Source: Paracoccus aminovorans (GTDB taxonomy: Bacteria > Pseudomonadota > Alphaproteobacteria > Rhodobacterales > Rhodobacteraceae). From it: a stretch of DNA of 64,000 nucleotides. The stretch lies in NCBI RefSeq assembly GCF_001546115.1, contig NZ_KQ955211.1:26586-90585 (forward strand), given 5' to 3'. Positions within the stretch are counted from its first letter, which is position 1, and every line of letters starts with the position of its first letter. The notes under the pieces were generated by a model. That model was not told the origin of the DNA. It worked only from the letters and a program-made list of their open reading frames with translations, and did no database searches. The translations under genes were made by a program, and so were the position numbers. Below, piece after piece: positions 61,361 to 64,000 of the stretch.

Positions 61361-61436
61361 CTGGGAATTGCGGGACTCGGTGATGCAAGCCTTCCAAGGG
61401 ATTTGGCTGTCTCTGACGTTAATGTAGCATATTCTC

Positions 61437-61457
61437 CTGGCTCTGTTGCACAAATCG
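61437..61457 (+). repeat. IS terminal inverted repeat, left
   Basis: Perfect inverted copy of 62470-62490, marking the left end of the IS5-family element. Confidence 0.85.
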
Positions 61458-61492
61458 GCTTAAGGCCGAGGTTCCCCTTTCCCCGGACGGAC

Positions 61493-62425
61493 TTATCCCA
61501 CAGCTTCCGTGACGGGTATTCCGAGCGCGGTGTAGCCGTTCAGGACGGCGATGCGGACCTGGAGTTCGGCGACCTGTCGGTCGAAGTCCCGTGCCATGAG
61601 CCGCTGGCCCAGCAACTTGATACAATGCATCTTTGTCTCGACGCGGCTTCGGCGGTGGTATCCACACCATCGTCGCCAGAGCGCGCGGCCCAGGTATTTC
61701 GCCGCGCGCAGGGCCTCATTTCGGGCCACGGCTCCGGCGGTGATCGTCTTCCAGGGCTTCGCGTTCTTGCGGGGCGGGATGACGGCATGGGCACCGCGAT
61801 CTGCAATCGCATCGTGGCATTTGCGCGTGTCGTAGGCGCCATCAGCCGTAACGCTACCGATTTCCTGGTCCTGCGGGATTTGGTCGAGAAGGTGGGGTAG
61901 GATGGGCGCATCACCGATGTGGCTCCCGGTGACTTCGACGGCCCGGATCTCCAACGTTTCTTCATCGATCCCAAGGTGGAGCTTGCGCCAGACGCGCCGT
62001 TTCGGGCCGCCATGCTTGCGTGCGTGCCACTCGCCTTCACCTTCGACCTTGATCCCGGTGCTGTCGACCAGCAGGTGCAACGGCCCCTTGGAGCCGCGGT
62101 AGGGGATGTTCACGGCCAAGGTCTTCTGGCGGCGAGATAGCGTGCTGAAGTCGGGCACCGTCCAGTTCAGGCCGACCAGCCGTAGCAGGCTCTCGACGAA
62201 CCCGGTCGTCTGCCGGAGCGCCATGCCGAACAGCACTTTCATCGAGAGGCACGTCTGGATAGCGGCATCGCTGTAGGTCTGCTGGCGGCCACGCCTGCCT
62301 GTCGGCGCGGCATCCCAGCTCATCTCGGGGTCAAACCAGATCGTCAGCGAGCCCCGGCGCTTGAGTGCTTCATTGTAGGCTGGCCAGTTCCTGGTCTTGT
62401 AGGTCGGGGGTATGGGTCTGCTCAT
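61493..62425 (-). CDS. IS5-family transposase
   Basis: The 310-residue DDE transposase has HLLVDSTGIKVEGEGEWHAR (first Asp), SVTADGAYDTRKCHD (second Asp) and RRSRVETKMHCIK (Glu). An N-terminal region with RRGRQQTYSDAAIQTCL is typical of the IS5/IS1031-like group. The frame is intact and bounded by the terminal repeats, so the element may still be active. Confidence 0.92.
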   Translation of the reverse strand: MSRPIPPTYKTRNWPAYNEALKRRGSLTIWFDPEMSWDAAPTGRRGRQQTYSDAAIQTCLSMKVLFGMALRQTTGFVESLLRLVGLNWTVPDFSTLSRRQKTLAVNIPYRGSKGPLHLLVDSTGIKVEGEGEWHARKHGGPKRRVWRKLHLGIDEETLEIRAVEVTGSHIGDAPILPHLLDQIPQDQEIGSVTADGAYDTRKCHDAIADRGAHAVIPPRKNAKPWKTITAGAVARNEALRAAKYLGRALWRRWCGYHRRSRVETKMHCIKLLGQRLMARDFDRQVAELQVRIAVLNGYTALGIPVTEAVG

Positions 62426-62469
62426 GCATCCCAGCTACCACCCTGGATTCGCGAGATGAATCCCTCACG

Positions 62470-62490
62470 CGATTTGTGCAACAGAGCCAG
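62470..62490 (-). repeat. IS terminal inverted repeat, right
   Basis: Perfect inverted copy of 61437-61457, marking the right end of the element. Confidence 0.85.
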
Positions 62491-63135
62491 CCGGATGCGG
62501 AAAAGATTGCCCGGGCGCTAAAGACGAAATACCCGCCGGCGCATATCCAGCTGTTTGAAAAGGGCAAGGACGGGAACAACAACTTTCCCCTGCGCAGCCT
62601 GATGCTGGCGCGGCTGTCGGCGGCAGACGACAAGGACAGCATGTTTTCGCTGATTGCCCAGATCCCGGCCGAGGACGAGTCGCTGGTCGCCGCCGATTGG
62701 TGGCGGCTTGCGGCCGGTGCCGGGCTGAATGCCGGCCATGCCTATCTGATGCAATGGCCGGTGCGCGAGATAAACTATGGCATGTTTGCCGCGCTGACGC
62801 CGGATCGACCGACGCAAACCTGGACGGATTTCGATGCCTCGTGCCAAAGGCTGATGCTTGAGCCGGACAGTTTTCGCCCGGTGCTTGAAGGCAAGATGCT
62901 GCGCAATGTCTTGTCGCAGAATTTCATGACCGATTCTCTGGCCGAAACGATAAAGGAAAAGCTGCGAGTGACGGGATTGGCGACGGACGGATTTGACAGC
63001 CTCCCGCAAAACCGGGCTGTCTGGACGCTGCCGGACCCCGAAGTGCAGCGCATGGCCCATCGCATACTTTATCGCGAGGGGTTGGTTTGGGAGAGTGAAT
63101 GGATCGACTTGGCTGGTTATATCCCGACCCGGTGA
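62491..63135 (+). pseudogene. 5'-truncated gene cut by the IS, product not recognised
   Basis: An open frame of about 215 codons continues from the IS end (PDAEKIARALKTKYPPAHIQ...) to a stop after DLAGYIPTR. It has no start codon or ribosome site of its own outside the IS. It is rich in charged and aromatic residues, has no signal peptide or membrane segment, and has the lower GC of the cassette region. Lying between an intact immunity gene and an orphan Rhs tip, it could be the 3' part of another immunity gene whose matching Rhs tip was deleted. I do not recognise the family. Confidence 0.6.
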
Positions 63136-63215
63136 TAGCCCGATATGGCGACCGCATCGCCGCTGCAATATTTCTGGCCAGAACCCATGTGACGAGCGGC
63201 TTTCAGCGGCAGAGC

Positions 63216-63350
63216 TGTGTCGCCGATCCGAATTGCTGGGTCGATCCGCTAGAGTTGGCGGGGTGTCGCAACAGGCCAAGCGGCAATGTCGCGCCTGATG
63301 CTGACGCGCATGCTAAGCCCGCAGCAGAATCGTGCGCCGGGCGACGGTAA
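63216..63350 (+). pseudogene. Orphan Rhs core stub, frameshifted from its toxin tip
   Basis: The stub reads CVADPNCWVDPLELAGC, matching YVADPNGWVDPLGLASC at the core end of the intact Rhs protein (DNA at 60382-60437). It then runs NRPSGNVAPDADAHAKPAAE-SCAG to a TAA at 63348-63350. Deleting one base (the C at 63342) joins it in frame to the Tox-SHH domain that follows. No full Rhs core precedes it, so it is a displaced tip from an earlier Rhs version. Confidence 0.75.
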
Positions 63351-63657
63351 AAATCGGACGGACAGCCGCGTCCAGTCACACCATCCAATCCAGGATGCCA
63401 GGGCAAGACGGAACGTACCGGGTTATGATTCGAACCAGGCGCCCGCCATCCTTCTGCCGTCATCGTCTGGCATGTCACATGCCCAGATTTCTGCGGCACA
63501 GCGGGCGTATCGCAGGCAGTATGGTTTTGGAACCCATATCCGCACCGAGTTCAACGAAGTGGTGCGGCAGATGCGGGCGGCTGGAGTTCCCGAAGCCAGG
63601 ATCCGCCGTGTTATCAACCGCGCTTACTCGTATTTCGACAGTCTTGGAGCATTATAG
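63286..63657 (+). CDS. Orphan Tox-SHH nuclease domain (HNH/Endo VII superfamily toxin tip)
   Basis: The 123-residue frame holds the domain from GDGKNRTDSRVQSHHPIQDA (SHH signature encoded near 63376-63384) through PAILLPSSSGMSH and FGTHIRTEFNEVVRQMRAAG to YFDSLGAL. This is the full pattern of the Tox-SHH family found at Rhs C-termini. It is read from an internal ATG only because a one-base frameshift cuts it from its Rhs stub. Alone it lacks any export module, so it is probably a silent recombination reserve. A SUKH-type immunity gene follows at once. Confidence 0.75.
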   Translation: MSRLMLTRMLSPQQNRAPGDGKNRTDSRVQSHHPIQDARARRNVPGYDSNQAPAILLPSSSGMSHAQISAAQRAYRRQYGFGTHIRTEFNEVVRQMRAAGVPEARIRRVINRAYSYFDSLGAL

Positions 63658-64000
63658 ATGATAGATGTCACGCTGCTTCGCCAAGTGTATGAGCTGCATC
63701 CCCCGGCCGATTCCGCTGACATCGCTGCGGCGCAAGAGGATCTGGGAAAAGCAATTCCGCCAGCTTACGTGGAGCTTTTGACGATATCAAACGGCCTTTC
63801 GGCTATCGGCGGGCTTACGCTTCTTGAGACGGAGGATATCGCTCAGCGCAACCGAGACTATGAGGTTGCGGAATATCTTCCAGACTATGTGATGATCGGT
63901 GATGACAGCGGCGGCGCAGCGATCCTGATGAAGCAAGGCGCCGAGACCATCTTCGAGGTCGATATGGGAGTCATGGATGAAAGTGATATTGAGGTAAGCG
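63658..64000 (+). CDS. SMI1/KNR4 (SUKH)-type immunity protein (3' end outside window)
   Basis: About 114 residues are visible before the window ends. The pattern ADIAAAQEDLGKAIPPAYVE, then LLTISNGLSAIGGLTLLETE and YLPDYVMIGDDSGGAAILM is typical of the SUKH superfamily, a common immunity fold. It starts directly after the toxin stop (TAG then ATG), as toxin-immunity cassettes do, and probably protects against the Tox-SHH nuclease. Confidence 0.82.
   Translation, partial: MIDVTLLRQVYELHPPADSADIAAAQEDLGKAIPPAYVELLTISNGLSAIGGLTLLETEDIAQRNRDYEVAEYLPDYVMIGDDSGGAAILMKQGAETIFEVDMGVMDESDIEVS

Larger units (their letters stand above)
61437..62490 (-). mobile_element. IS5-family insertion sequence, about 1054 bp
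   Basis: One transposase gene is framed by perfect 21-bp inverted repeats beginning CTGGCTCTGTTGCACAAATC (left 61437-61457, right 62470-62490). No clear target-site duplication is seen (left flank ...ATTCTC, right flank CCGGAT...). The flanks also do not join into one gene: the right flank continues a truncated coding frame. This suggests that a deletion accompanied or followed insertion, so the left and right targets were once apart. Confidence 0.85.

Overview
The window is high-GC DNA with tightly packed operons. It most resembles a Paracoccus-type member of the Rhodobacteraceae (Alphaproteobacteria). That assignment is inferred from base composition, the trimethylamine (Tmm/Tdm) and N-methylglutamate genes, reductive pyrimidine catabolism, and a recurring palindromic intergenic element. 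No rRNA, tRNA or replication gene is present to confirm it. Most of the window is catabolic: small-molecule uptake systems each sit beside their enzymes and a local regulator. The last 10 kb is a type VI secretion (T6SS) effector island.

Region 1 (1-10317): methylated-amine use. tdm (cut by the left edge) and tmm convert trimethylamine to its N-oxide and then to dimethylamine plus formaldehyde. gmaS and mgsCBA carry methylamine through gamma-glutamylmethylamide to N-methylglutamate. Between the two blocks lie a solute-binding-type protein without a signal peptide and a GntR/FCD regulator. GGACCAATT-type motifs flank tmm and the regulator gene. The steps dimethylamine to methylamine (Dmm) and N-methylglutamate oxidation (Mgd) are not in the window.

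Region 2 (10318-21263): reductive pyrimidine degradation. preT-preA (dihydropyrimidine dehydrogenase), two tandem RutR-like TetR regulators, hydC (beta-ureidopropionase), hydA (dihydropyrimidinase) and a THI5-type ABC importer form one functional unit. Two RutR-like operators lie before hydC.

Region 3 (21266-27488): a ureohydrolase, an MHS-type transporter and creatinase, with a divergent LysR regulator, suggest creatine/guanidino-compound use. A phospholipase D-family protein follows.

Region 4 (27562-36068): a branched-chain 2-oxoacid dehydrogenase operon (bkdA1-bkdA2-bkdB-lpd), a divergent Lrp-type regulator, an APC amino-acid permease and an NCS2 nucleobase permease. Region 5 (36199-45513): a GMC oxidoreductase with a complete Liv-type ABC importer and LysR regulator, then a MarR-FUSC exporter pair and a frameshifted pseudogene.

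Region 6 (45548-53569): an operon of unknown substrate (TRAP DctQM fusion, DctP, IclR, thiolase, acyl-CoA synthetase, tandem-PCC-domain protein, SDR), with two candidate operators upstream.

Region 7 (53881-64000): vgrG, eagR, a 1519-residue Rhs protein with an AHH-like nuclease tip and a DUF4303 immunity gene. An IS5-family element has removed the start of the next gene. After it comes an orphan Rhs tip with a Tox-SHH nuclease domain, frameshifted from its stub, followed by a SUKH-type immunity gene running off the window.
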